From Nanobdellota archaeon (GTDB taxonomy: Archaea > Nanobdellota > Nanobdellia > Pacearchaeales > GW2011-AR1): a stretch of 49,584 bases of DNA. Below, piece by piece: positions 1 through 6,590 of this stretch. Location: the NCBI GenBank assembly GCA_030647965.1, contig JAUSIT010000028.1, positions 1 through 49,584 on the forward strand, written 5' to 3'. The notes beneath the pieces are model-generated. The model was given only the letters and a program-made list of their open reading frames with translations, did no database searches and was not told the DNA's origin. The translations under genes and the position numbers were made by a program. Positions within the stretch are counted from its first letter, which is position 1. Each line of letters begins with the position of its first letter.

Positions 1-100
1 GAAGTATTGCAAAAAGCTCTGCATCACTTAGTGCTTCTGGTCCAAGTTTAAGAAATCTTTCCCTAGGCCTGTTTTCTTTCGGGATGTCAAGGATTTTCAT
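1..100 (-). CDS. radC: RadC/JAB-domain DNA repair protein homologue, N-terminus only
   Basis: The gene runs off the left edge; only the first 33 codons are visible. The reverse strand starts with ATG at 98-100 and gives a peptide containing [19 protein letters not shown], the N-terminal helical motif of RadC-family proteins (usually R-P-R-E-[KR]-L...G-...LSDAEL). In RadC this helix-hairpin-helix-like part precedes a JAB/MPN metalloprotease-like domain, which is outside the window. RadC is common in bacteria and on mobile elements, so its presence beside the accessory region may be relevant. The family call rests on the N-terminal motif alone. Confidence 0.75.
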   Translation of the reverse strand, partial: MKILDIPKENRPRERFLKLGPEALSDAELFAIL

Positions 101-165
101 AACTATTATAAACATTTAATAATTATAAACGTTATCAAAAATGGAGAGATAAAACTTAAACACAA

Positions 166-585
166 ATGAAAAATAGAAGATTTAACAAACCTCAAAATAA
201 GAATAGTATTCCTCTGAAAGGAAAATTTTCTTCCTATGGAATTATTATTATTGGATTAATTTTCTTAATTGTTTCAATATCTTTCCCAGATGTTAAACCT
301 CAATATGGAAGAATAATTGGAATTTTAGCAGGGGTGTATTGCCTATATTTAGGAATAAAAGGAATAAGAAAACCAGAACCTAATCCTCAACAGGTAATAA
401 AACCTCAAAGAAATGTTATTCGGGTAAAAAGTGGATTTTTTCCACTGATTGTTGGACTGCTTTTCTTGGTTGTTGGAATTTTTGTAACAACTGGCATTTC
501 TCCGCAAAATATTTTTTGGAGAATTATTTGTTTAGTAACTGGATTATTTATGATTTATATTGGAATAAAAGCAATAATCCAATAA
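166..585 (+). CDS. Small four-TM membrane protein with internal duplication
   Basis: A 139-residue protein with a basic, Asn/Gln-rich start and four hydrophobic segments at about residues 22-42, 48-66, 90-110 and 116-137. The two halves (about 22-68 and 88-138) resemble each other: each has a Gly-rich helix, a short loop, an Arg-Ile-Ile motif and a helix ending in Y[LI]GIK[GA]I. This suggests a tandem duplication of a two-helix unit. I recognise no family and no catalytic residues. It is probably an integral membrane protein of unknown role. A hairpin followed by a T-run lies just past the stop, so it looks monocistronic. Confidence 0.75.
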   Translation: MKNRRFNKPQNKNSIPLKGKFSSYGIIIIGLIFLIVSISFPDVKPQYGRIIGILAGVYCLYLGIKGIRKPEPNPQQVIKPQRNVIRVKSGFFPLIVGLLFLVVGIFVTTGISPQNIFWRIICLVTGLFMIYIGIKAIIQ

Positions 586-590
586 AAAAT

Positions 591-621
591 CCCAATCACA
601 GTAAACTGTGGGGTATTTTTT
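591..621 (+). terminator. Hairpin plus T-run after the 4-TM gene
   Basis: CACAGT (597-602) and ACTGTG (605-610) form a short stem with outer C/G pairing, followed by a run of T at 615-621. It sits 6 nt past the stop codon of the 4-TM gene. The following stretch, 622-735, holds no gene that I can support, only a weak TGGGT/ACCCA hairpin. Confidence 0.5.
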
Positions 622-735
622 AAACCTCCAAATGGGAACGTAAAAAGATAAGAACAAAAGTTTTTGGGTATAAGACCCATTTGCAGTAATCAAAACAAAA
701 TCTTAATTAATTTTCCAGCAATTTAATAACCCCCG

Positions 736-880
736 TCCCACCGCATCCACAAAACCTTTTAATCTTCTTGAAATTAGTGAGTATATCATGTTGAAAAATC
801 TTAATAAATATCAAGCAGGTAAAACCCTTATTTATCTTGTGCGTCACGGCGAGAGAATACATATTCCTAGAACTCGCCCC
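736..880 (+). repeat. Left direct repeat (5' end of phosphatase gene)
   Basis: Near-identical to 4501-4645 (right copy). By eye there are about 8 substitutions and one 1-nt indel before the copies diverge near 875-880. The repeat covers a promoter (CTTTTAAT at 756-763), the ATG at 788 and about 28 codons of a histidine phosphatase. Both copies begin at the same TCCCACCGCATCC sequence; bases upstream are unrelated. Confidence 0.85.
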
Positions 881-973
881 TACAGATCATTAGACCATTA
901 CCTTACCCATATTAATATCAAAACAACAGAATGCAAAGCTTTAAATATTACTATCATTATAATGATAGTATGA
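788..973 (+). pseudogene. Truncated histidine phosphatase 5' fragment
   Basis: The first ~28 codons match the intact histidine phosphatase at 4554-5138, including LVRHGERIHIP with the RHG catalytic motif. After about position 880 the reading frame enters unrelated sequence and stops at 971-973. The second catalytic His and the rest of the fold are absent, so it cannot encode an active enzyme. The promoter is retained, so a short transcript could still be made. This looks like the displaced 5' end of the phosphatase gene left by insertion of the 881-4500 segment, or alternatively the product of a partial duplication. Confidence 0.8.
940..970 (+). promoter_or_regulatory. TATA box and 22-bp palindromic operator of the wHTH gene
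   Basis: TTTAAATA at 940-947 is a good archaeal TATA box centred 26-27 nt before the ATG at 970, as expected for a leaderless transcript. Between TATA box and start lies a perfect 22-bp palindrome (949-970, half-site TACTATCATTA). Its last base is the A of the start codon. A regulator bound here would cover the transcription start, so autorepression by the encoded winged-helix protein is the natural inference. Confidence 0.65.
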
Positions 974-1608
974 GAATTGAGTTATTGAACCAGTATGTGA
1001 TAAAGATTTTGATTTCATGCAGGAAAGAAGATAGCATTAGCGCTATTTCAGAGAGAATTGGTTTATCTTATGGGTGGACTCATAAATGGGCGGAGGAATT
1101 AATTAAAGAAGGAGTTTTAAAAGAAAAATGGAGAGGAATTATTTTGCAGGATCAGAATCAATCTTACAAAAGAATAATCAAGTTTATTAAAGAAAATTTG
1201 AATGATGTAGTGTTTTATTATTCTGCATTGCAATTATTCGGAATAAACTACTGCTTGACAAAAACCGATGCAGTTTATTTATGGACAGAAGGAAGATATA
1301 ATATTGCCAGATACAAAAATTTTTATCCAATTTTTATTAAGATTAAAGAAGAAGACCATGCTTTATTTTTAGAATATTGCAAAAAATTAAACTTAAAGAT
1401 TAATTCAAAAAAAGGAATTTTCTATTTTCCTGAAATTGTTAAAAAGTTGGAATGCACCAAGAAAAATAATGTACCTGTTGAAACATTAGATAATACTATA
1501 GAATTTATGAAAGATAATATTTATAACTTTCAGCCAGCTTTAGAAATGATAAGTGAGATGTATCATAAAAAATTAGATATTCAATATAAAGAGGTAAATA
1601 ATTTATAA
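970..1608 (+). CDS. Winged-helix regulator, AbiEi-like partner of the nucleotidyltransferase
   Basis: A 212-residue protein. Residues 1-58 form a winged helix-turn-helix (ILISCRKEDSISAISERIGL, then SYGWTHKWAEELIKEG, then a basic wing). Residues 60-212 contain a segment (YYSALQLFGINYCLTKTDAV) and a C-terminal part resembling the domain that follows the wHTH in AbiEi-type antitoxins. An in-frame ATG exists at 931, but the ATG at 970 is preferred: the TATA box then sits at -27 and the palindrome abuts the start. The next gene is a Pol-beta-fold nucleotidyltransferase of the AbiEii/DUF6036 type. The pair therefore looks like a toxin-antitoxin or abortive-infection module, but the genes are 132 nt apart and separated by hairpins. 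The AbiEi assignment is by context and weak sequence feel. Confidence 0.7.
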   Translation: MRIELLNQYVIKILISCRKEDSISAISERIGLSYGWTHKWAEELIKEGVLKEKWRGIILQDQNQSYKRIIKFIKENLNDVVFYYSALQLFGINYCLTKTDAVYLWTEGRYNIARYKNFYPIFIKIKEEDHALFLEYCKKLNLKINSKKGIFYFPEIVKKLECTKKNNVPVETLDNTIEFMKDNIYNFQPALEMISEMYHKKLDIQYKEVNNL

Positions 1609-1609
1609 A

Positions 1610-1701
1610 AATCAAAAAAACCCTTTTGATTATTCATATGGTTTTTAGGATGAAGGAAATTCGCTCGAATTTCCTGCCCTGAAAATTAAATCAATTTTCA
1701 G
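1610..1701. repeat. Cluster of three intergenic hairpins
   Basis: Three consecutive perfect inverted repeats: AATCAAAA/TTTTGATT (1610-1631), AGGAAATTC/GAATTTCCT with loop GCTC (1654-1675) and CTGAAAATT/AATTTTCAG with loop AAATC (1679-1701). They fill the gap between the wHTH gene and the nucleotidyltransferase gene. They could terminate the first transcript or be REP-like elements. A similar cluster is at 6042-6154. Confidence 0.6.
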
Positions 1702-1740
1702 TGATCCAAAATTTAACTAAATGATAAAAAATTTATAGAC

Positions 1741-2424
1741 ATGAAAGAACTTATAAAAAAGGAAAATAGCATATTTGAAATATTGCAGAAATTTATTGAT
1801 TCTTCCTTAAATTTTATTATTGTTGGAGGTTATGCAGTCTCATCTTTTAGGCATAGATTTTCTGTTGATGCAGATATGGTCATAAAAAACCAAGATTTAG
1901 AAGAATTTGAAATTATTTTGAGAAAAGAGGGTTTTAAAAAAATAATAAGTAAAGAATTAGAGAATATTTACTCTTCGAGATTTGTAAGATATAGTAAAAA
2001 TACGGCTAGCATTGACTTAATGATAGATGCTTTAGCTTCAAGAACAACAACTGCTTCATTTAGTTATGATATATTGTCAAATAACTCTTCTAAAAGAAAA
2101 ATAATCGGAATTGAAAAAGAAATAACTGCATTTGTTCCAGACAAAGAAATCTTAATAGTAACAAAAATTCATTCAGGAAGATTAACTGATTTTAGAGATA
2201 TTGCTGCTTTAGCAAAAGATTCTGACTTAAATAAAATACAGAAATTTCTGTTTATAGGAGATATAAATGAGGTCAATAAGAATTTAAGGGAGTTAAATAA
2301 AATTGTTAATGATAAAAAATTTATAGATTCATTTAAAGGAGTATTTATGGAAAAGAAATTTGACATTGATTTAAAACAGGTTAAAAAAATAAGTGAAATA
2401 AAAAATAACTTTAGAAAAGGATGA
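1741..2424 (+). CDS. Pol-beta-fold nucleotidyltransferase, AbiEii/DUF6036-like
   Basis: A 227-residue protein with the minimal nucleotidyltransferase signature: FIIVGGYAVSSFRHR (GG at 29-30), then S-V-D-A-D (D43, D45) and the third acidic residue in ASIDLMID (D92). The C-terminal helices contain a K-x2-SGRLTDFRDIAAL segment typical of AbiEii/DUF6036-type proteins. Family members paired with a wHTH protein act as toxins that nucleotidylate tRNA or other targets. Here the partner would be the gene ending at 1608. A weak AT-rich box (about 1710-1720) could give it its own promoter, because three hairpins separate the two genes. The triad is complete, so activity is plausible. Substrate unknown. 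Confidence 0.8.
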   Translation: MKELIKKENSIFEILQKFIDSSLNFIIVGGYAVSSFRHRFSVDADMVIKNQDLEEFEIILRKEGFKKIISKELENIYSSRFVRYSKNTASIDLMIDALASRTTTASFSYDILSNNSSKRKIIGIEKEITAFVPDKEILIVTKIHSGRLTDFRDIAALAKDSDLNKIQKFLFIGDINEVNKNLRELNKIVNDKKFIDSFKGVFMEKKFDIDLKQVKKISEIKNNFRKG

Positions 2425-2595
2425 TCTATTCAAAAAAGCATAACGAACCCTATCTAATTGTCCTGAGCTCAATCCTGAACCGTCATTCGTTCAATAGGAC
2501 TTACTCGTTATAATAGTTATAGTATCGCTCATTATTTAAACTTTTGTAATAGGTTAAGTGTTAAATATTAAAACAGGTATTTCCTCTTAAAAAAT
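2425..2595. other. Intergenic spacer with inverted repeats and helicase promoter
   Basis: Contains ATAACGA (2440-2446) pairing with TCGTTAT (2505-2511), GTCCT/AGGAC inside it (2460-2464 / 2496-2500) and a TGAGCTCA palindrome (2464-2471), so a branched structure is possible. An AT box TTAAATATTA at 2561-2570 lies about 30 nt before the helicase start and is its likely TATA element. No coding sequence seen. Confidence 0.4.
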
Positions 2596-4497
2596 ATGAC
2601 TCAAAAGGAACCAATAAAATTAAATAAAGAACAGCAAGAAGCAGTTAATACTATAGATGGAAATCTTCTGATTATTGCAAGTGCTGGAACAGGTAAAACT
2701 ACAACTATAATTGAAAGGTATGTAAATCTAGTGCAAAATCACCAATATAAACCAAATGAGATAATGATGACTACTTTCACGAATAAAGCTTCAAAGGATA
2801 TGATTAGGAAGATTGTTGAAAGAACAGGTTCTGAACCGCCTTATATGGGAACAATGCACTCGCTTTTTTTAAAAATACTAAGGAGTCATGCCAGGAGTAT
2901 ATCTCTTGATCCAGAATTTACTTTAATCCATGATGAATATGACAAAAGAAAAATAATGAAAAAAATAATTATTGGGGAAGGAATTCCTAATAAACCAGAT
3001 AATGTTAATTATTTCTTATTTTGGATTAGTAAATTCAAGAATCGAGGAGTTTTAGCAGAAGATTTATCTGAAAAATCTACACTAGATGATAATATAAAAC
3101 AAGGAGTTATAGAAGAGATCTTAGATGATGATATTATTCAAGTAGATCCTAATTTAAGAAAATATGTTAATAAAATATATAAGATATATGAACAAGAACT
3201 TAAAAAAATAAATTCAATAGATTTAGATGACATTTTACTACTAACCTTTAAAATATTGGATAAAAATCCAGAAATAAAAGAAAGATATTCTCATAAATTT
3301 AAGGCAATTATGGTTGATGAAGCTCAAGATCTAAATGTTGTTCAGATTAATATTTTAGAATTATTAAAAAATAATAATATCTGTTTAATCGGAGATGATT
3401 GCCAAAATATTTATGAGTGGAGGGGGTCTTCAAATAAACTTGTTTTTGAATTTGATAAAACTGCTAAAAAAGTAATATTAAAAGAAAATTATAGATCTAC
3501 TAAAAAGATAATTACAGCAGTTAATAAAACAATAAATTCTTTTACAATTAAAATTGATAAAAATTTGATTTGCACTAGGGAAAGTGGAAAAGAGATATTA
3601 GTTGAATCATTTCATACTTTTGATTATGAAATAAAGTTTATTGTTCATGAAATTAAAAAATTAATAAAAAATAATATTCAAAAAGAAGATATTGCAGTTT
3701 TATTTAGAACAAACAATATGGGGAAACAAATAGAAAAAGAATTTAGAAGAAATAAAATCCTGTGTCACCTCTCTAAATCTAGAAGTTTTTTTGAAAGAGA
3801 AGAAGTAAGAGACATTATTTCATTATTAAAACTTAAACAAAATTATAATTCCCTTTATGACTTTGAAAGAATAATTAATTTACTTCCAAATTTCGGAGAA
3901 TCAAAAATACATAAATTAAAAGAGATATCAATAAATTATAAATGTTCTCTTGTAAACTCTTTAGATTATTCAGATGAACTAAAACTAAATGAGGATGGAA
4001 AATATAACTTAAATTTATTAAAGGATCTTTTATCAAGTAAGGAAAATCCTCTAAAACTATTTCTTAAAACTTTTAATTATCTGGGTAAGATTATTAATAA
4101 ATATAAAGATGATCCTGAAAAACTAGAAGATAAATTAGAAAATATTAAATTAATTGAAGGATTATTTGAAGAATATTCCCCTGATTTAGAAGGAATAAAA
4201 AATTTCTTAGATAGTTTAATAGAATTAGAGAAAAAAGAAAAAGATAGGGATAAAATAGTATTAACCACAATCCATAGTGCTAAAGGGTTAGAATGGAAAT
4301 ATGTATTTCTTGCAGGATGTAATGAAAAAATATTACCGTTTTATGTGCGGTCATTAACTCCTTTAAAGAGAGATAGTGAGTTAAGATTATTTTATGTGGC
4401 CATATCTAGAGCTAAGGATTTTCTTATTATAACTTATTCAGATAATCATCATTGGAAAGAACTAGATCCATCCCACTTTATAGAGATTATTAATTAA
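2596..4497 (+). CDS. UvrD/Rep-like superfamily 1 DNA helicase
   Basis: A 633-residue SF1A helicase with all core motifs: Q-motif region (LNKEQQEAV), Walker A ASAGTGKTT (about 29-37), Ia (TTFTNKAS), Walker B VDEAQD (240-245), III (GDDCQNIYEWRGS), IV (ENYRST), V (TIHSAKGLEW, about 558-567) and VI (VAISRAK, about 601-607). The length is near that of a minimal UvrD/Rep; no nuclease or other domain is fused. Family members unwind 3'-tailed duplex DNA in repair or mobile-element replication. It is the last gene inside the direct-repeat-bounded segment; the right repeat starts 3 nt after its stop codon. It could serve the element or act in defence alongside the nucleotidyltransferase pair; neither role is shown by sequence. 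Confidence 0.93.
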   Translation: MTQKEPIKLNKEQQEAVNTIDGNLLIIASAGTGKTTTIIERYVNLVQNHQYKPNEIMMTTFTNKASKDMIRKIVERTGSEPPYMGTMHSLFLKILRSHARSISLDPEFTLIHDEYDKRKIMKKIIIGEGIPNKPDNVNYFLFWISKFKNRGVLAEDLSEKSTLDDNIKQGVIEEILDDDIIQVDPNLRKYVNKIYKIYEQELKKINSIDLDDILLLTFKILDKNPEIKERYSHKFKAIMVDEAQDLNVVQINILELLKNNNICLIGDDCQNIYEWRGSSNKLVFEFDKTAKKVILKENYRSTKKIITAVNKTINSFTIKIDKNLICTRESGKEILVESFHTFDYEIKFIVHEIKKLIKNNIQKEDIAVLFRTNNMGKQIEKEFRRNKILCHLSKSRSFFEREEVRDIISLLKLKQNYNSLYDFERIINLLPNFGESKIHKLKEISINYKCSLVNSLDYSDELKLNEDGKYNLNLLKDLLSSKENPLKLFLKTFNYLGKIINKYKDDPEKLEDKLENIKLIEGLFEEYSPDLEGIKNFLDSLIELEKKEKDRDKIVLTTIHSAKGLEWKYVFLAGCNEKILPFYVRSLTPLKRDSELRLFYVAISRAKDFLIITYSDNHHWKELDPSHFIEIIN

Positions 4498-4500
4498 TCT

Positions 4501-4645
4501 TCCCACCGCATCCCCAAAACCTTTTTAATCTTCTTGAAATTAGTGAGTATATCATGTTAAAACATCCTAATAAATATCAAACAGGTAAAACCATTATTTA
4601 TCTTGTGCGTCACGGTGAGAGAATACATATTCCTGGAACTCCCCC
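4501..4645 (+). repeat. Right direct repeat (promoter and 5' end of intact phosphatase)
   Basis: Partner of 736-880. It includes the TATA-like CTTTTTAAT (4521-4529, about 29 nt before the ATG at 4554). The two copies are not identical (about 94% by hand count), and most coding differences change amino acids. The copies have therefore diverged since duplication, or one came in from a related strain. Confidence 0.85.
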
Positions 4646-5138
4646 ACCACATGATTTTGGCTTGAGCAAAAAGGGAATAAAACAAGCCAAAGATGTTGCT
4701 AAGAAATTTGTTAAAATAAAGGAGGAAGTTGATGCTCTTTATACTAGCCCAATGAAAAGAGCATTTGAAACAGCTGTTGAAATTGGTAAGAAAATAAATA
4801 AAAAACCAATAGTTATTAAGGGTTTAGAAGAGATTACTAAAATACTTGAAAAACCTAAACTTTTTAATAAAAACTATTGGGGGCAGAGAATAAAGTTTAG
4901 AAAAAAACAAAAAATATTTAATGAGCTTCTTAAAAATAATAAAGGCAAGGTAATAATCTTAGTAGCTCATGGAAGATTAAATAGGATGCTTCTTGGAAAA
5001 AAGCTTGGGCTTTCGCATAAAGCCAGCAATGTTTTTGATTCACATAACTGCCACATAACTATTGCTAGTTTTAAGGGTCAAAAGTTAGATTATATTCATT
5101 GTGTTAATAGTAAAGAGCTGATTAACATACAAGATTAA
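4554..5138 (+). CDS. Histidine phosphatase (phosphoglycerate mutase-like) family protein
   Basis: A 194-residue branch-1 histidine phosphatase. The catalytic motif LVRHGER places the phosphorylated His at residue 20. ALYTSPMKRAFETA is the second Arg-containing motif, and VAHGR (H139) supplies the second catalytic His. Family members hydrolyse phosphate esters through a phospho-His intermediate; the substrate cannot be read from the sequence. A truncated copy of its 5' end lies at 788. The ATG at 4554 fits a leaderless start with the TATA box in the right repeat. Confidence 0.9.
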   Translation: MLKHPNKYQTGKTIIYLVRHGERIHIPGTPPPHDFGLSKKGIKQAKDVAKKFVKIKEEVDALYTSPMKRAFETAVEIGKKINKKPIVIKGLEEITKILEKPKLFNKNYWGQRIKFRKKQKIFNELLKNNKGKVIILVAHGRLNRMLLGKKLGLSHKASNVFDSHNCHITIASFKGQKLDYIHCVNSKELINIQD

Positions 5139-5148
5139 GGATTTAATG

Positions 5149-5310
5149 TTACTTTTTCTTCTTTAATTTTATTTCGCCTTTTTTTATCTCTGCTTCTAGT
5201 TCATATCCTTCTAAACCAGATTCTTTAACATACATTGGAGGAATAATAACTGCATACTTATAGTATTTCTTATTTTTTCTCTTATTTGAAAGTTGTTTCT
5301 GAATCCTCAT
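5149..5310 (-). CDS. AbrB/MazE-like small DNA-binding protein
   Basis: A 53-residue, very basic protein reading from ATG at 5310 to TAA at 5149. It contains a stretch like the swapped-hairpin AbrB fold: YYKYAVIIPPMYVKESGLE followed by an alternating E/K strand (YELEAEIKKGEIKLKKKK). In this fold the pattern is a strand, I-P-x2-[hydrophobic]-x-K-x-x-G-[LI], then x-G-x-x-[LV]. The TATA box for the reverse strand (TTTTTTATA on the plus strand, 5334-5342) is centred 28 nt before the ATG, so the transcript is leaderless. It is divergent from the related-looking gene at 5419 with an 18-bp palindrome between them. The family call is by pattern only. Confidence 0.7.
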   Translation of the reverse strand: MRIQKQLSNKRKNKKYYKYAVIIPPMYVKESGLEGYELEAEIKKGEIKLKKKK

Positions 5311-5333
5311 ATAATTAATAATAAACTAAAGGC

Positions 5334-5342
5334 TTTTTTATA
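5334..5342 (-). promoter_or_regulatory. TATA box for the reverse AbrB-like gene
   Basis: Reads TATAAAAAA on the minus strand, centred about 28 nt upstream of the ATG at 5310. It supports a leaderless start. Confidence 0.55.
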
Positions 5343-5371
5343 CTTGTCGGAACCTACTACTTTAAAGTTAC

Positions 5372-5389
5372 TATGTAGGTACCTACATA
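5372..5389. promoter_or_regulatory. 18-bp palindrome between divergent AbrB-like genes
   Basis: Perfect palindrome with half-site TATGTAGGT. An extra half-site-like CCTAC lies at 5353-5357. The palindrome abuts the TATA box TATTTATAAG (5388-5397) of the rightward gene, whose ATG at 5419 is about 26 nt downstream. It therefore sits at the BRE position and is placed to block that promoter. Confidence 0.65.
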
Positions 5390-5418
5390 TTTATAAGCTT
5401 GTTTTCATATAAATCTTT

Positions 5419-5622
5419 ATGAAAAATAAATTTCTTGGAGTAGGCTGGAAGAGCAAAATTATCCTAAAAAGGGCTACTGCTTATATTTCAATAAATAAAC
5501 TTGTGGTAGATGGATGTTGCCTAGAAAAAGGGCAGGAATTATATTCTTATCTTGCTGAAGATAAAAAAGGGAGAAAAATAATAATTACTTATCTCGACGG
5601 AAAAAAGAAAGCTAAAAGTTGA
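5419..5622 (+). CDS. Small AbrB-like protein, partner of the divergent gene
   Basis: A 67-residue protein with strands and a turn reminiscent of the swapped-hairpin AbrB fold: KRATAYISINKLVVDGCCLEKG, then QELYSYLAEDK and RKIIITYLDGKKK. The pattern strand, hydrophobic-x2-[LC]-x-K-G, strand, strand matches archaeal AbrB-type proteins that lack the classic DNA-contact N-terminus. The start at 5419 fits a leaderless transcript from the TATA box at 5388-5397. The two small genes and the palindrome may form a self-regulated switch. A 10-bp hairpin overlaps its stop codon. Confidence 0.65.
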   Translation: MKNKFLGVGWKSKIILKRATAYISINKLVVDGCCLEKGQELYSYLAEDKKGRKIIITYLDGKKKAKS

Positions 5623-5645
5623 AGTTTTTGCTTACGCAAAAACTT
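5622..5645 (+). terminator. Strong hairpin at the end of the AbrB-like gene
   Basis: AAGTTTTTGC (5622-5631) and GCAAAAACTT (5636-5645) form a perfect 10-bp stem with a TTAC loop, starting within the stop codon. There is no long T-run. It could act as a terminator or a 3'-end stabiliser. Confidence 0.5.
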
Positions 5646-5687
5646 ACACATTAATTATTTAAGTTTTATAAAGTTTTAAGATATACA

Positions 5688-6032
5688 ATGAGCGAGAGCC
5701 AATCAAGATATAGTATTGTAGAAAGATTAACTCAAAAGAAACTGGATATTATTTCTCAAAAGTTAGAATTAGCTGAAGATTTAAAACTTAAACAACAGAA
5801 AGTTGAACAATTAAAAAAAGAGATTGAAGATTGGGAAGATGATATTCAGCAAGATATTGAAAGAACAAGAAGATTAAAAAAAAGAGAAACAGAAAAATCT
5901 GAAATTGGAAGTGAAAATGCAAAACAAAGAATGGCGGCAAAAGAAGCTGCACTTGATGAAAAAATTAAAGCAATTGATAAAGCATTAGAAAGAATAGAAG
6001 AAATTAGCAAAACCTCTCCAACAAATCAATAG
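5688..6032 (+). CDS. Coiled-coil protein of unknown function
   Basis: A 114-residue, highly charged protein, almost wholly helical with heptad-like spacing of Leu/Ile from residue 15 to 108 (LDIISQKLELAEDLKLK, QKVEQLKKEIEDWEDDI, then a second coil near the C-terminus). It has no signal peptide, membrane segment or catalytic motif. AT boxes TTATTTAAG (5656-5664) and TTTTATAAA (5664-5672) lie 20-28 nt before the ATG, suggesting a leaderless mRNA. It could be a structural or scaffold protein. I do not recognise the family. Confidence 0.7.
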   Translation: MSESQSRYSIVERLTQKKLDIISQKLELAEDLKLKQQKVEQLKKEIEDWEDDIQQDIERTRRLKKRETEKSEIGSENAKQRMAAKEAALDEKIKAIDKALERIEEISKTSPTNQ

Positions 6033-6041
6033 ATTATAATG

Positions 6042-6154
6042 TCAGAAATGAAAATTTCTGAGCACAAGAAAATCACTGATTTTCTGTGCCGAAAATTCCT
6101 TTATGGAATTTTCTTGCATCCCAAAAACCCAACAATAAAACCAAAGGGGTTTTT
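6042..6154. repeat. Array of four intergenic hairpins
   Basis: Consecutive inverted repeats: TCAGAAAT/ATTTCTGA with loop GAAA (6042-6061); GCAC...AGAAAAT/ATTTTCT...GTGC (6062-6089); GAAAATTCC/GGAATTTTC (6091-6113); AAAAACCC/GGGTTTTT (6123-6154). They nearly abut. The rest of the gap to 6318 shows no convincing gene; a 67-codon reverse frame there has no family features. It may be a terminator array, a REP-like element or a structured RNA. Confidence 0.55.
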
Positions 6155-6318
6155 ATGATCTCGAAAAAACAAAACTGGCCATGTGCCTGAGATGTAAACT
6201 GGAAAAAAATATGCAATGCCATGTTGCTGCATCCTTGCAGATTCAATTCTGCTAATAAAGGTTAAAAGTTTAATAATATAATTGCCTGCATAACCTGCGG
6301 GCATTTATCTTTAAAAAT

Positions 6319-6540
6319 ATGAACATGAAAAGCACAATAAAATATAAAATTGTTAATAAAAAAAGAAGACCTTTATGTGATTACTATGGAACTTGCAAAA
6401 ATCTTGCGTTCAAAGAAGTTTATCCTGATTTAGGAAAAAAGAAAAAAGGTGATGCGGGCTGGAGTTATTTATGTAGAAAACATCTTATGCAGGAACTAAA
6501 AAGATTAAAAGGAAAATTGCCATATTGCAACATAAATTAA
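6319..6540 (+). CDS. Small Cys/His protein, possible zinc binder
   Basis: A 73-residue basic protein. C20, C26, C52 and H55 (C-x5-C...C-x2-H, in LCDYYGTCKNLA and YLCRKH) could ligate one metal ion; C70 is spare. It starts MNMK, so translation may begin at 6319 or 6325. The AT-rich box just upstream (TTTATCTTTAAAAATA) is close to the start. No family recognised. It could be a treble-clef or DNA/RNA-binding miniprotein. Confidence 0.6.
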   Translation: MNMKSTIKYKIVNKKRRPLCDYYGTCKNLAFKEVYPDLGKKKKGDAGWSYLCRKHLMQELKRLKGKLPYCNIN

Positions 6541-6590
6541 CTTATTGAAAATACCCAAATAAATTTAAAGTTTAAAGGATTAATAATAAA

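Noticed and set aside
931-969. Upstream ATG for the wHTH protein (13 extra residues rich in Tyr and His)
   Set aside because: It would place the TATA box and the palindrome inside the coding sequence; the start at 970 fits promoter geometry.
788-973. Independent short gene of 61 codons
   Set aside because: Its first half is the duplicated phosphatase 5' end and its second half is non-conserved read-through; treated as a fragment.
6101-6304. 67-codon reverse-strand open frame in the gap after the coiled-coil gene
   Set aside because: It covers the hairpin array, has no family features and no TATA box at the right distance; more likely a chance frame.
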